The notes beneath the pieces are model-generated. The model saw only the letters and a list, made by a program, of their open reading frames with translations, had not been told where the DNA came from and ran no database searches. Shown here one piece after another: positions 12,301-24,245 of a stretch of DNA of 64,000 nucleotides (positions are counted from its first letter, which is position 1; each line of letters opens with the position of its first letter). Source of the DNA: Rallus limicola (lineage: Eukaryota; Chordata; Aves; Gruiformes; Rallidae). A program made the translations under genes and the position numbers. The stretch is from contig JAKCOZ010000008.1 of NCBI GenBank assembly GCA_022605955.1, forward strand, positions 5,210,001-5,274,000. Reading direction: 5' to 3'.

Positions 12301-13067
12301 CACCTTTGCCTCACCCTTTGTTTCCCATTAATGCTCCAGCAAGTCTGAGATCTGCACTCAGCGCAAGGGACATTCAGTGCCCAAACCTTTTGATGGATAT
12401 CTCAGCCTGCAAGATTTTACAGTTTCGATTAAGGCTTTGCAATTTTCCTGGGAGACCCTGAGTGGTAGTGACCACGTTTACTGGCAGGTATATTTTGCCT
12501 CTGTTGTGTTCGACACATTTTACAGTGACATCTAGCGACTGATTTCGTTAAATGCAGGTGGGGACTTGGATCTCGTTTCTCCCTGTTAGCTCTACTTTAC
12601 CTTCACTGAGGTAAAAAGTCCATAATCTGAAGCCAAGGACTTGGCAAAGGCACTGTGACTTCTCCATTTTTGGATTCTTGATATCTTCTTCCTCCCCTAC
12701 TGTTCCCAGAGGGATGCCTTGCAAAATGAATGTAGGGAATTAGATTAGAGCTCCTTCAGGTTTTAAGTCTTTACAGAAATCTTTACCTTCTATGTTTATC
12801 CCTTGTACCTATCTAGTGTAAACACATATAAGGAGCCAAGGAAAATCCCTGAGTGTTTTTAATAATCCTCTTATTTATTTTTTTGTTTATACTGGGATGC
12901 TTGGAAGTGAGAACCTGCTCATACATGACAGAAATGACTATTCCTAATTTTTAAACTCAAAACCAAAGTAGACTGGGAGAACAGTGTCCCAACATTAGTA
13001 TCTGATATACAGATGTTTCTTCCAGAAAGAGTTTACATAAGGTAGGGAGAATGCCATCAAGACACAC
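9382..13067. other. Non-coding stretch, no recognisable feature
   Basis: The longest frame (173 codons, minus strand, 11248-11769) overlaps a 94-codon frame on the other strand. It is dominated by Leu/Phe/Ser from pyrimidine-rich DNA, with no domain, so I treat both as chance. No mobile element or RNA gene was recognised. Confidence 0.55.
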
Positions 13068-13250
13068 CTAGGTTATAAACAAACTTCTCATTCCATGTGG
13101 AGTGGACATCCCTTTCCAGGCTGTTCAGAGCATGCATGCAGTAGCTGCCTAGATCACTCTCCTGCTCATTGACTCGTTTTACCTGCTCCTCAGGAGATGG
13201 TGGGGTAGGAGCTTGTCTGAGCTTAATCAATGAAGGAAACTGTTCATGCA
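13068..13250 (-). other. Candidate 183-nt internal coding exon, gene unknown
   Basis: Read on the minus strand, a pyrimidine-rich acceptor (CTGCTCCATTCCTCCAG) abuts 13250 and a donor (CTAG|GTGTGT) follows 13068. The 183 bases are open throughout in one frame. They begin after the first base of a codon and end after the first base of the next, so the exon is symmetric (phase 1-1, 61 codons). The peptide runs HEQFPSLIKLRQAPTPPSPE, then a charged stretch (EEQVKRVNEQESD), then SYCMHALNSLERD and STWNEKF. It looks protein-like in composition, but I do not recognise a family. A second usable donor (CAG|GTAAAA) occurs inside, after EEQ. No partner exon was found, so it could be a chance frame or an exon of a gene with large introns. 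Confidence 0.33.
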
Positions 13251-16200
13251 CTGGAGGAATGGAGCAGCGTGCCCTTTATGGCCTATTTTATGTTGCTTCT
13301 CATATTACGAGATGAGACAAATGACTCCAGAATCAGATCTGAATGTTCCTGAGTTTAAGATCTAGGCTTAAACTGAGGCATTCCTAAAGTTTAAATTCAT
13401 CTGTATATGAACATGACTTTATTTTTCAAATAAAGATTGTAGTCCATGTCTCTCCTTGTCAGCTGGTACTCTAGTTTGCAAACTGTCAGTTTGACAGTGT
13501 TTGTCCCTTTTGTAGTTTATAGGACAGAGGGCTTAAACCTAGCAACTTTTGGCACATTTTGACTCTGCTAGAAGTAAATAAACAGAGGAGTGTTACCCAT
13601 GAGCAGCCCTGGTGATTCCTGGAGGTAACTGGTTTGTCACTATGTTGTTATCTTACCATTAACCACACAGCTTTTGCTTTTTTACTTTAGTGTTACTTCA
13701 TGTAATAAGGCTCAGACTCCAGAAACAAAATGCTTCTTTATAAATGCCTTTGCATTGTTGAATTTCTTTCCATCTCTGTGAGTCTACATAGGGCCATAGG
13801 GCTGTCCAGTTCTTTCTGCATTAAAACTTGTTCTCAATAATTGATTATTACCTTCCTTCTCTGTGTTACCTGGAGCTTTGGTACCACACAGCTTCTTGTA
13901 CCATCTGCTCCCAGGACCAATACTTTTTTTAAAAAACACTAAGCAGAACTGGGACTGGCACTGATGTCAGAGAGAGACCCCTTTTCTTCCCAGTAGTATA
14001 AACACTTAGAATCTCTTCTTTTTACCTACCTAACAGTTATTCTTTTAAATCTCCATTTTTTCCACTTTAATAATTAATGTCCCTTGAGGCAGTGAAAGCA
14101 ATTCTTGGTTTAAGTCTATAGAGATTAGTTCCAATGCATTGAGTTTGTCTAAAAAAGCCAAGTACCTTACTGAAGGGTGACACTGTATTCTGCCACAATC
14201 TAGATTGTTGACACCATGTGGCATTTTATCACAGTTTTCATTTACCTCTTTGTCCTAGATATACTCATTCTGTGGTAATGGTAATAAAGTCATGCAAAAT
14301 GACAGTTCTGTCTCCTCACTTACTCCTTTAAAAAATGCACATAGCATGTTTTTTGGTTGGGTTATTTTAGGTTTTGGTTTTTTTCCCTCTAGATCATAGG
14401 GTATTGCTGTCAAATTATAAGAACAAATATCCTATCTGCTGTAGCCATGATTTTTTTTTTACAACTTTGGATACAGACTATTCATCCCTGTATTTTCAGT
14501 TTTGTTGTGATTATCCAAGTTTTGGTAATTCATAGGATGTGGTAGATGCTTCACTCCCATGTAGTGCTCTACTCTTATTCTCATGAATGTAGTCATCCCT
14601 ATTGAAAACAGAAGAAAAACTATTTAATTGCTAGGCCAAACCTAAATTACCCTTAAGCTCCACCACATTGTGACTGGGTAAAGGCCTTGCTTCTTCACTC
14701 TTTAATCTATTTATGAACTGAAGAGCCAGGCTTCTGTTTTCTTTGTAAGTCCATCTGCACCCTTCTGGGTGTATGTCTATACCCTTCACATCTGAAGAAT
14801 GTTCTTTCCCAATGAATGCCATTTCCATTCCTGTACAAGCTTTCTACTTAGTTGTTTTTTTATGTTGAGGTGTCTATTTTGTTGAGTTTTATTTTGAAAT
14901 TGGATTTCCGTATTTTTCATTGTTTATACACTTGCATTACTCAGGACAGCCTTGCTAATTAATTTCCTCACTTTCTCCAAGTTTGCATTTCAGAGACAAA
15001 ATTGTAATGATAGATTTATTTTTGCCTATAATGAAATTTTAATTTCAATTGAAGCAGCTCATGATTGCTCAATTTTAAAGGAATGTGGATACATCTGAAA
15101 ACAGAACCATTGTTCTAGAAATGTTTTTCAATTATGCCTTGACAGTTCTTACTAGAACTAGATGTTGGATTTTGGATTTTCAGGTCAGGGGTAGCATACA
15201 GATCTGCTCAGACTTCTCCCCCTTGGATATCAGGCACCGTGGATGTAACAGCTCACAATGACTGGCTTCCAGTCTTGCAATGCTGTAGAAGCAGCGTAGT
15301 GATCACAAGATATACTGTAAGTTTAGGAGTGAGAAATTTTATAAAAGAAAAAGGGAGTGAGAGATAATGCCCAAAACAAAATAAAAGTATAGTTCAGCAT
15401 GGTATGTCAGATGTGGGCTGAATGCAGAGAGACTTGAAGTCGCCTATAGGAAATGCCGAGTTCCAACTATATTTGTAATCTTCTCCCTTGTTTAGGGAGA
15501 TTATGGCATCTGAAGAGAAATGCTGCTCTAAAATTCAAGACTTGGTTCTCAAATACAGCTGCCAGTGACTTGCATCATTGTAATTTCCCATTTCTTTTCC
15601 AACAAAGAGTCTCTCAGCTAAAAATGGAGAGAGAAATCTTATGCCCAGTCTGATTTTCCATATTTAAAAAGTGGGTCACTATGTCCTGGGGCCAAGGGCC
15701 AAGGGCAGATAAATGAAAATCATTGTGGCATCTGGTGTTCAAGGTGCTTGGCTGGAATGGGAAGATCCGGTGTCTAGATTCTGTTCCAAGGCTTATTTGT
15801 CTTTTTGTCTAATGATTGTTCAATGCAACTTGTGCATGCAGCATTAAGACTAGAATAAAATGGAAGCTTTTTCTTTCTGTCTTGCTTTTTGCTCAGCTCC
15901 ACAAGCTCAATGCTGAGATGTGTAGGCAGGTCAATCCTGAGCATTAGCTTTGCACAGAACTCTAGACAGTCAACAAATTATTGCTTAAAAAAAAAGGTAT
16001 TCTGTGTTTCTGATTTTTAAGTACTGGAATTTTTAATATGAGCAGGTAAAATCCCCTTTTTATAGGCTAAAATCTCACCACTTACTTTATTTAAGGTATG
16101 TGTAAGGTATATATAGATTCTGTTCAATTACATTTTTAATGCCCTAGGATTGTCCAGAGTAGTTCAATCCACATGCATTGTGCCAAATCCACATTTCTTT

Positions 16201-19200
16201 AGACAGTTATGTTTGTGAAACATAAAGAGTACAAAGCAAGCAAAGGAAAAGGATATATTAACTTCTCAGGCTCCATCAAAACTTAATTTACTATGGACTC
16301 CTCACTGAAACCTTCAGGCATAATACAAATGAAGATAATACACTGTGGGTTTTGTCAAATATAGAAGCTTCAAAATAATTAAGGATGCAAACTACTGATT
16401 AAAGAGTTTTTGAAATGCTTTATCAGTTTATGAATCATTTGCCCATTAGTCATAATATACAGGCAAATTAAGAATTAGCTGAAGGATATTAATTAAGGAA
16501 GATTAAAAGAAAAATGCTACTTATCATGCAGACGAATGGAATGTGCTCATTGTTGAAGTGAACCCCTAACACTTTAGTATGTATATAAGCTTATGATGTG
16601 TGTTTTATGCATTATTGCAGTATGTGGAATTTGAAACAAGCAGAATGTGCTCCAGAATTGGCAATTTGTTACAGCATCAGGCTTCTTCTGTCAGCCACTG
16701 CTTTTTGAAGTGGGCAGTCAAATTCAGAGCCAGAGATGAGATGAACTTCCCAGATAGATTCTTTTACTCCAGATTAAAAAAACCCAGAAGTTTTGCCTTT
16801 ATTTATAGTCTTTTAGAGAGGTCTAACCATAATGGTGGGGATATTTTGTTTCTGTGTGAGCTCTTAAGTATTACTGTATTTGGAAGCTTTCTGTTTTATG
16901 ATAGCAAAACCTAACTGTTGTTTAGTGTCCAGGATTAGAAAATCCTACATGTTGTCAGCAAGTAACCATTTTATTTTGGGTGGTTAAACAGACAAGCACT
17001 TGACCTCTCTTTCTGTTTTGCATTTGCTAAATGGGATGGTAGTATTTGGAGCGTGTAGCAAAGGTGTCCTGGGTTTACAATCTCCCTGTAAAGCATGAGT
17101 GGAAGTGCTGCCTTCTGTTAAAGCAACTTTCATTAAAGCTCCAGATAGTTTATGAGAAGGAAAATCTATTTTAGGAACCACTTCTGAGTGGAAGAAAGGA
17201 TGAAATGGTCTCTCTTGGGTATCCCTCCTTCTAACAGTGTTGCTGTAAACTTTTCTTTTGGAGGAGAGAAAGATTCCCTTTTGGTTTCCATCATATACTT
17301 TAAAATGACTGGAAGAATAAATTGCCAACAAAATATACTACCTATTTTCCCTATATTTCAATGCAGTAGAATCAAACTCCAATGTCACAAGATGAGGAGC
17401 TATGAAATGTTTCCAAAACTAATTCTCTACACAGTATCCAGCACTTTTGGTAATCTTTTTCATCTAAAATGCTGAAACCAATATACCCAGATAGGTGGTG
17501 GCCAAGCCAAGCCTTACAGCTTCAGTACAGTTGTGGCTGTAGCATCAGACCAATGGAAAAGCCTGTCCTGGCTTTGCCTTACTAGTCTGTGCTGAAGTGT
17601 GTGCAGAGCTGGGGTGTTTGGAGTGTATGGAGATCTGGCTAGCAATCGTGATTCAGCAACTGAAGCTAGTTTGAGTGAGGGTATTGGTAACACATTGCAG
17701 CAGGTGTGGCTGGCTTTAAAAGGGCCTGTTTATTTCCCACAGACAATAGTATCAGAACACAACAGTGCATGGGGGTGAAAGCTAATGGAGGGGAACCACT
17801 TCTTTGCTAAGCCCAGTCAGCCTGCAGTTGTTCACTGGGAAAGTTTGTTTGCTGACAGGGCTGGATGCCACAGTGGTGTGGGTGAAGGGTGGGCTGCCAG
17901 GCAAGGGGTCCTTGTCTCACTGCCATGTGACCTACTTTACAGGCAATACTGGGAAGTGCTGGATGTGGTGTGAGGCTTTAGTGCTGGTAAAATCTGAGAG
18001 GAAAAGAAACAAAAGACTGTATTGTGCAGAAACACGTCAGAGGGTTATCACTCCTTGGACTGCATGTCCATCTTAAGCATTTCCAGTCCAACATGCATAC
18101 ATTCTGAGTACCTAAGCACCTGCCCTACCACAGGCATGACACTTCCCAGTAAGGGAATTAAAGAGCTGAGAAACTGATGGAATTGTGCAAAGTCATAGAA
18201 AAAAATTGTGATTAAATAGGTAGTTCCACCTAAATTTCTTGTTTTGGGCTAGGTCTAACTGGTGCCTCATGCTACCTCGATGGAAGGAAATAATCCTATA
18301 GGTATCTCCCCCCTTTTCATTCTGGGGAAGGCACACCCAAGAGAGTAGCACCTCTGTAGCTGGTGCTGATTCAAACCAGAGAACTCATTTCCTCAACTCA
18401 AGTATCCCTTGCAGAGTTCCAGTTGCCAGCAGTGTACTGATCTGAAGGAGCACTGTGTTCTGGACTCCTGCAGCTCTTACCTGCAGCAATCTATACAGAC
18501 ATCAGAATACCTACAGGTTTTCCCATTGGTCTTTTTCACTGGTAATAATGGGCTGAGAAGTACTGTAAATCAAAAGATTAGCTACAATCACACAGCTGTC
18601 ACACTGGGTCCTGCTGCACTGGCATTGCTTTGTGTTGGAAGACTGAATTGTGGTGTGCAGGGACAAGTAAAGTGTGTTGTTGCTTCAGAGGAAATGAATG
18701 CGAGTGTGCACACACATGATTTGGACATGTTTCTGGGATTGCCAAGGGAGACAATAAATGAGCAGTTAAGGAAATCTTTTCTAAATCATTTATGGCAGCT
18801 TTGAGAATTCCTCTTCTGGGATGTTCTTGTAAGTGCTGTGAACATTCACCCCATTGCAATGTTTTACCACTGAAAAATGTCGATTTCAACAATGAAAGGT
18901 ATAGCTCTGCTGGTAAATGTGTCTCTGAAAATGCTTTGAGGCTACTCATTTTGATAAGATTGGAAAAATGCAACAATAAAGTTACTGATCTGCTGGAATA
19001 CAGGTATTTTCTGTGGGATAGTGGGAATACTAAAAATATTTGTCTTAATGGAATAAAACATTTAGGACAAAGTTCTGAAATTCTTGTTTAACCTATATGG
19101 GATGAAATTAAATCCTGCAATGTCAAAATTTCTCCAGAGATGTTAAGTTCTGCACTTGCAGCTTCTAGATGACACCACTCTGACCACTCTTTAATAAGAA

Positions 19201-22200
19201 AATGAGCTCTCCCCACCTTTTTCCTGGCTTGACCATGAGCTCTGTGAGCCTTGATTGTCTGTAATGCTGCTGAATTAATAGACTTCTCAGAGCTTTGTGA
19301 AACAGTAATATGAAAGTTTTTGGATGACACCTTTTTTTGTTTTGCAGCAAGACCCTCCATTTAACCTCCTCTCCCCAGAGGACCTATGGCCTGTCTGGCT
19401 TCAGAGTAGGAGGACGTACATGACTCAAAATTCTGCATTGTTCAGGTTGTCCTGACATTTCCTCCCTCCAATCATCAAAAGCCTTCAGCTTTGACACCTG
19501 GCTTTGATCTAGCTTCTCTTTATGCCAAACATATATCATTAGTCTGTGTTTCCTACATTTAAAATTTATCTCTAGCATAGCACTAGGGTTTGCTGGCATG
19601 ATTACACAAAAGATGTAGCGATTGGAAGCTCTGTCGCACATGCTTATCAGCACACCTATGTGTCTGATGATAATGTGTAGTAGCCTGTCTGCAATACTAG
19701 TCAGGAAGTGGGCTCAGATCAAAGTCTGTCATTTCTTTAAATACATTTCAGTCGCTCCTGCATCTATAAGCCACTCTGTTCTCTTCCAGTTCAAAGAAAA
19801 GCTGGTTGCTTTTAACCACTTGTAGTTTATATTAAAACAGGAGAGGAAGAGCCCACAAATCATGCAAGGTGACTGGTGCTGGTGCCTATTAACTGACAGC
19901 TTTTGGATGAAGGCAGGTGTTACAGAGGTATCTCACCACTACATTCTAATCCCAGTGCTCAGTACTGCTGCTCTTTCTAAAGAGTTTTTCACTATATTAT
20001 CTGGAAAACTGAAGCCCTTCTGAGTGCTAGAGCTGCTCTAAGTGCTGTCTGTTGCATTAGTCATAATCTTCTTGCTGTCACCTTGTTCCTCTTAGCAATT
20101 GATTGTCTCTGTACAGTTCAGCTGTGAGAGCAATCAGAAGGCAGTTTGTGGGTGCCTTCCCAACAAGGCGTCAGTCTAACTCCCCCTTGTCTCTCGCTGC
20201 AGTGATTCAATATAAACGTTATGAAGCCACATCTACTCCTAAAGAGCTTTCTCTCCCCAAAATGCTTTGCTGCTTTTGAAATGTGCTTCCTCACTCTCAG
20301 GAGACTCCATCCAAGGAAGGTTAAGGAAGTTGAGAAGCCATTTGCTATCTAGCATGAAAGAAGTGTGTTTAAGAGCAGTGACTCCTGTTCCTGTTCTGCA
20401 TTGGCCTAGGCTTAATCAAAACTATACTTGGATTTGAATGTTTAATTCTTAGCAGGATCAACCCCAGTTGCTCCTCATCTAAAATTGGTAAGACACCATT
20501 TATCATCTCAATTATAATTTTAGGATTTCTTCAGTTATTCTGAAACCTTTTGTCATTGTATTTTGTTTTTTTTTTCTAGCTAAATGGAGTGTAAAGAGCC
20601 CCAGTATTCCAGAGAGAAGTTAGCTGGCCTGAGATTCTTACCTAGTGAATAAGTTCTAAGATAGGTCTCCATGTAGTCACTCTGCAGCAGAAAAACCTCA
20701 CTAGATGACACCATGCAAGTGGTTTTGGATTAAAAATATGTTCATCCTGTTCCAAATCAGGCTGAGGTTTCTCTTCCTGCAACCCCCTTTATTACGTGTA
20801 GCTCCAAGGTTCCTTTCCTTCCTGAGGCTCACCAGCCTGTTCACTCACAGCTAAGCCATTCAATCAGTAGAAGGAACTGGTCCCAGTACAGAAGTGCTGC
20901 AAAAAAGGGGAAATTTCTTTGGCCAGCTAATATCCAATAGCATGAAAGACAACTTCAGTGGGCTGTGACTTTGGTCTAAGATCTTTTCTGTGAAGAAGCC
21001 ACAAAGTCAAATGAGCTGTGGTCTGCCCCCAGGGACAGATTTTAGAACCAGGTGCTTCTTTCCACAAGCCCTGTCAAAGAACTGTGAAGCTGTCTAAGGC
21101 CTCCATGCTCCAGTGAGGGTGCATACACCTCTTAAAGGCTGTATGTGAGGTGCTACATTATAATAGGCAGTCCAGTTTTAGAATTCCCTTGGTCCTCCTC
21201 TCCAAGGGTGTGCCAACTTGTACTCTTTAACTATGTAGAGAGCTGAGATGCGGCAAAGGGCAGCATGAACAAAACAAGTTAAAAAGGTCTGTTAAGTACA
21301 GAGGTCTTTCTACTTAATTTTCTGCTAACCCACATAATTGCAGGAACTAAAATGATTGTGATGCATGCTGTTCCTTTCAGTAAATTACTGGGATCCTCTG
21401 GGCATAACCTGGCTCAGCTCTAGTTTTTCCTTTCAGATGAGGTTTCAGAAATTACCTGTTATTTGACAAATCTGACATTTGAAACACTTTTTATTTTTTT
21501 GCCTTCACAGCGAATGCCACTTCCTCTGGCAGAAAAATCAGCACATAACTTTGGACTTTGCAGTTGGCTTTTCTGAATATCTCAAACAAGATTCACAAAA
21601 TGCTAATGTACAGCAGCTCACATCCTGTTGAACATGTCTCTTTGCTCATAGCAGCTGTCTTGTACTTCTGTTGCAGCACTTCTGTATCCACTGTTTTTAA
21701 TGTTAAGAATTTTCATGGTATTAAGAAAGATGCAAAATTTATGTGGCTGCAGTTGTAACTACAGGGCTAAAATGAATAATACACTTCATAGTGAAACGTG
21801 ACCATCTGGCCCAGCCATTAGTCTGGTCATTCTTCATAAGCTCGTTTTGACTAATTTTGGAGGTGTCTCTGATGAAATGCCAAAACCAAAGGCAGACCTT
21901 GCTACATGGGAACTCTCATCACCTTTTGGTTTCTTGGTTATAAAGCCACCTGAACTCAAACAAACATGGCTGTTTTCACCTCTAATTGGAAACCTCATCT
22001 GAGTCATTTGAGTTCAATCACTGTCATCTTGGGTAATGATACCCACTGTCCAGGTTGATTGGCCACTTGCTCCACAATAGAAGCAACAGTAAGTAATAGG
22101 TTTAGATAAGAGACTTACCAAACACTTCAGGTGCTATTGATGCCTCCTGCCCTTCTTTTGTTCTGGCATTGCTGTTTTGACACAATTTTATCCAAACCCT

Positions 22201-23659
22201 TCCTGTATGGGTGCACTAACAGCAATAGAAGATGGAACACATCAAACCCCAGAGAGCATTCACTTTGTTCCAAATCCCTTTTCCCCGAGTGAGGTTCATG
22301 GGAAAGAACCTCTTATTTTAACCCGTTCTCTTCTGTAAAAGGAATTTTAAAATGTTGAAGAGCCTTGTTTATCCCTTTTCTTTTATGCACCTCAACAGCA
22401 CTGAATTTTTCTTGAAAGTAGTATGTCTGAGTTTGGGTTGGGTTTTTTTCTGGTTTGATGGTTGCAAAATGCTTCGTTTCAGCCCTGATCTGTGCTTTGC
22501 CTTAGCAAAATTGCCATTAAGACCCTACTACTGCCTTTTGTCCCAGTGAATCAGTCTAAAAAGTATTTCTCAGCAGATTTCCATAATATCATAGATACCT
22601 TGGATTAGCCAAGTGACAGGAGTGCAAGGACAGGCTGACCGGGGCAGTGGTTTGGTGTCACTCCTGGTGTACCCACCTTATCTGGGGTTCCCAGAAAGAG
22701 ATGGCAGATTTCTCTTCACAGAAGCTCCTGGCTGCTGCATCCACCCATAAGATTTTTCTCAGGCAAACCATGGGAGTTACAGCTTTGCAGGAACCTGGCC
22801 TAGAGAGGATCAGGGGGAGCCTGAAATACCAATCCTGGAGGGCAGCATGTTGGCTGTGCCATGGCTGCTTCTTCCGATATCGGTCTGATCTGAAACAATA
22901 TAATGAGGGATAATCTGAAGAGAAAAAAAGTGGTTTGGAGCAGGTTTGGCTTTTCCTTTTTTAAATAAAATAAAAATCTTCTGTTCGAAGCTAGAAAATT
23001 AGTCCAGAAGAAAATTTTTGATGTTTTACTGGCATCATTAGTAAATTTGCCACAGTTTATGTCTTTCAATTGTTTTTACCCTTTCAATACCAAATGCACA
23101 GTAGTAGATTATTACAATGTGGTTTTGTGGTGGGTTTTTGTTTTCTTTCAGTGTTTAGGAAAATCCTTTGCTTCTTTGGTTTGGTTTATACACCTAAACA
23201 TAACAGAAAAGATAAACAAAACTCCTTTCCCTTGCCCTGGCACTGTGGGAGTGGCTGTTTGCTTGCATGGGATTCACATGTAAGGGGGGCACGGCGGTGC
23301 GGAGGGTACACACCACGTTACTCCTCAGAGTTGCTTCCCCAGCCACCACTTGGCAAAGTGCTGCCATTTCTCATGAGGTAACAGAAGGCAGCAGAATGGA
23401 AAGCTAGAAAAGCAAAGTGTGATTAGTTTTAAAGGATAGCACAAACAATAAATGAAAATTATGACCAGTTGTGAACAGGAGAAGCGTGAAGGACTGAGAC
23501 GAATTTATACTCGTCCAGCTCCCTTCTAAATGAAAAATGGGCATAAAGTCCCCTGTGCACTGATTTGCATGCATGAGAAAAGGGGCTGGCTGGGTGAAAA
23601 ATAGCCTGTGGTGCCCATCCTTCACTTGTTAAATAATCCAGACAAAGGCTAAGAGAGAG
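13251..23659. other. Long non-coding stretch, no recognisable feature
   Basis: About 10 kb without an identifiable gene or mobile element. Open frames of 60-131 codons are scattered on both strands, often paired over the same bases, and none carries a domain. Segment 16380-16560 is rich in TTAATTA/ATTAGT-type words and could be a conserved regulatory element, but this needs cross-species alignment. A tiny GC-rich patch at 23284-23310 precedes the CpG block. Confidence 0.5.
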
Positions 23660-24017
23660 ATTCATCGCCGCTGTTGGTTGTACCCGAGTGGTTTCAGGGC
23701 CGTGCGCCCAGCCGGATTAGGCCCCGTGGCTTCCCGTCTGTAAAGCGTTCCAGCTCTCCGCACCTCTCCGCAGAGCTGGCGGGGGCAGACGGGCCCGGTG
23801 TGAGGCCGCAGGTTCCCCGCTGGGAAGGACACCCCCTCCCCATACCGGCGGCTGGGGGGGACCGGGCTGCCCGTGCCGCGGAGGCTGCTGTCCGCCGGGT
23901 GGCGCCAAAGGGCTGAGAACGCCGCCGGCCCCGCGCCCGCCCGGCCCGGTGGGCCCGTAGGGACCGGGCCGGCGCCGGAGCCTGAGGGCGCCAAACACCC
24001 ACCGGCCGCCTCGGGGG
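23660..24017. other. CpG-island-like GC-rich block
   Basis: An abrupt change from AT-rich DNA to about 360 bases packed with C/G and dozens of CpG dinucleotides (for example GCCGCCGG, CCCGCGCCCG, GGCGCC). It runs without a gap into the CR1 3' end at 24018. Several open frames of 80-134 codons on both strands are by-products of the missing stops; their Pro/Ala/Gly/Arg composition supports no protein. It could be the GC-rich 5' part of a rearranged CR1-derived element, a host CpG-island promoter into which a CR1 tail inserted, or an unrelated young insert. No TATA box or identifiable start site was seen. Confidence 0.6.
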
Positions 24018-24245
24018 TAACAATACCTGACTGGGGCCGTGGAACCGCTGAACGGCGTTTCTTCACTGGCAGAGCTGTCGGGATGTGGAACGGGCTGCCC
24101 AGGCAGGGGATCGAGTCACCACCCCTGGATGTGTTTAACAGACGGGTAGATGAGGTACTTAGGGATATGGTTTAGCACCGGACAGGAACGGTTGGACTCG
24201 GTGATCTTAAAGGTCTTTTCCAGCCTTGTCGTTCTGTGATTCTGT
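24018..24245 (+). mobile_element. CR1 LINE 3' end (ORF2 C-terminus plus tail)
   Basis: One plus-strand frame reads RRFFTGRAVGMWNGLPRQ and continues through IESPPLDVFNRRVDEVLRDM to a stop at about 24173-24175. It matches in pattern the conserved end of CR1 ORF2 (FFTVRV..HWNRLP...ESPSLE.FKSRLD). The 3' tail follows: GGTTGGACTCGGTGATC, then GGTCTTTTCC, then two TTCTGTGA-type octamers, with no poly-A. The copy keeps many CpGs. It is 5'-truncated or rearranged, because the upstream GC block is not recognisable reverse transcriptase. It is non-functional as a transposon on its own. Confidence 0.85.

Noticed and set aside
23662..24066. Overlapping 80-134 codon frames in the GC-rich block
   Set aside because: GC-rich DNA lacks stop codons in all frames; the Pro/Gly/Ala/Arg-rich products differ by frame and match no family.
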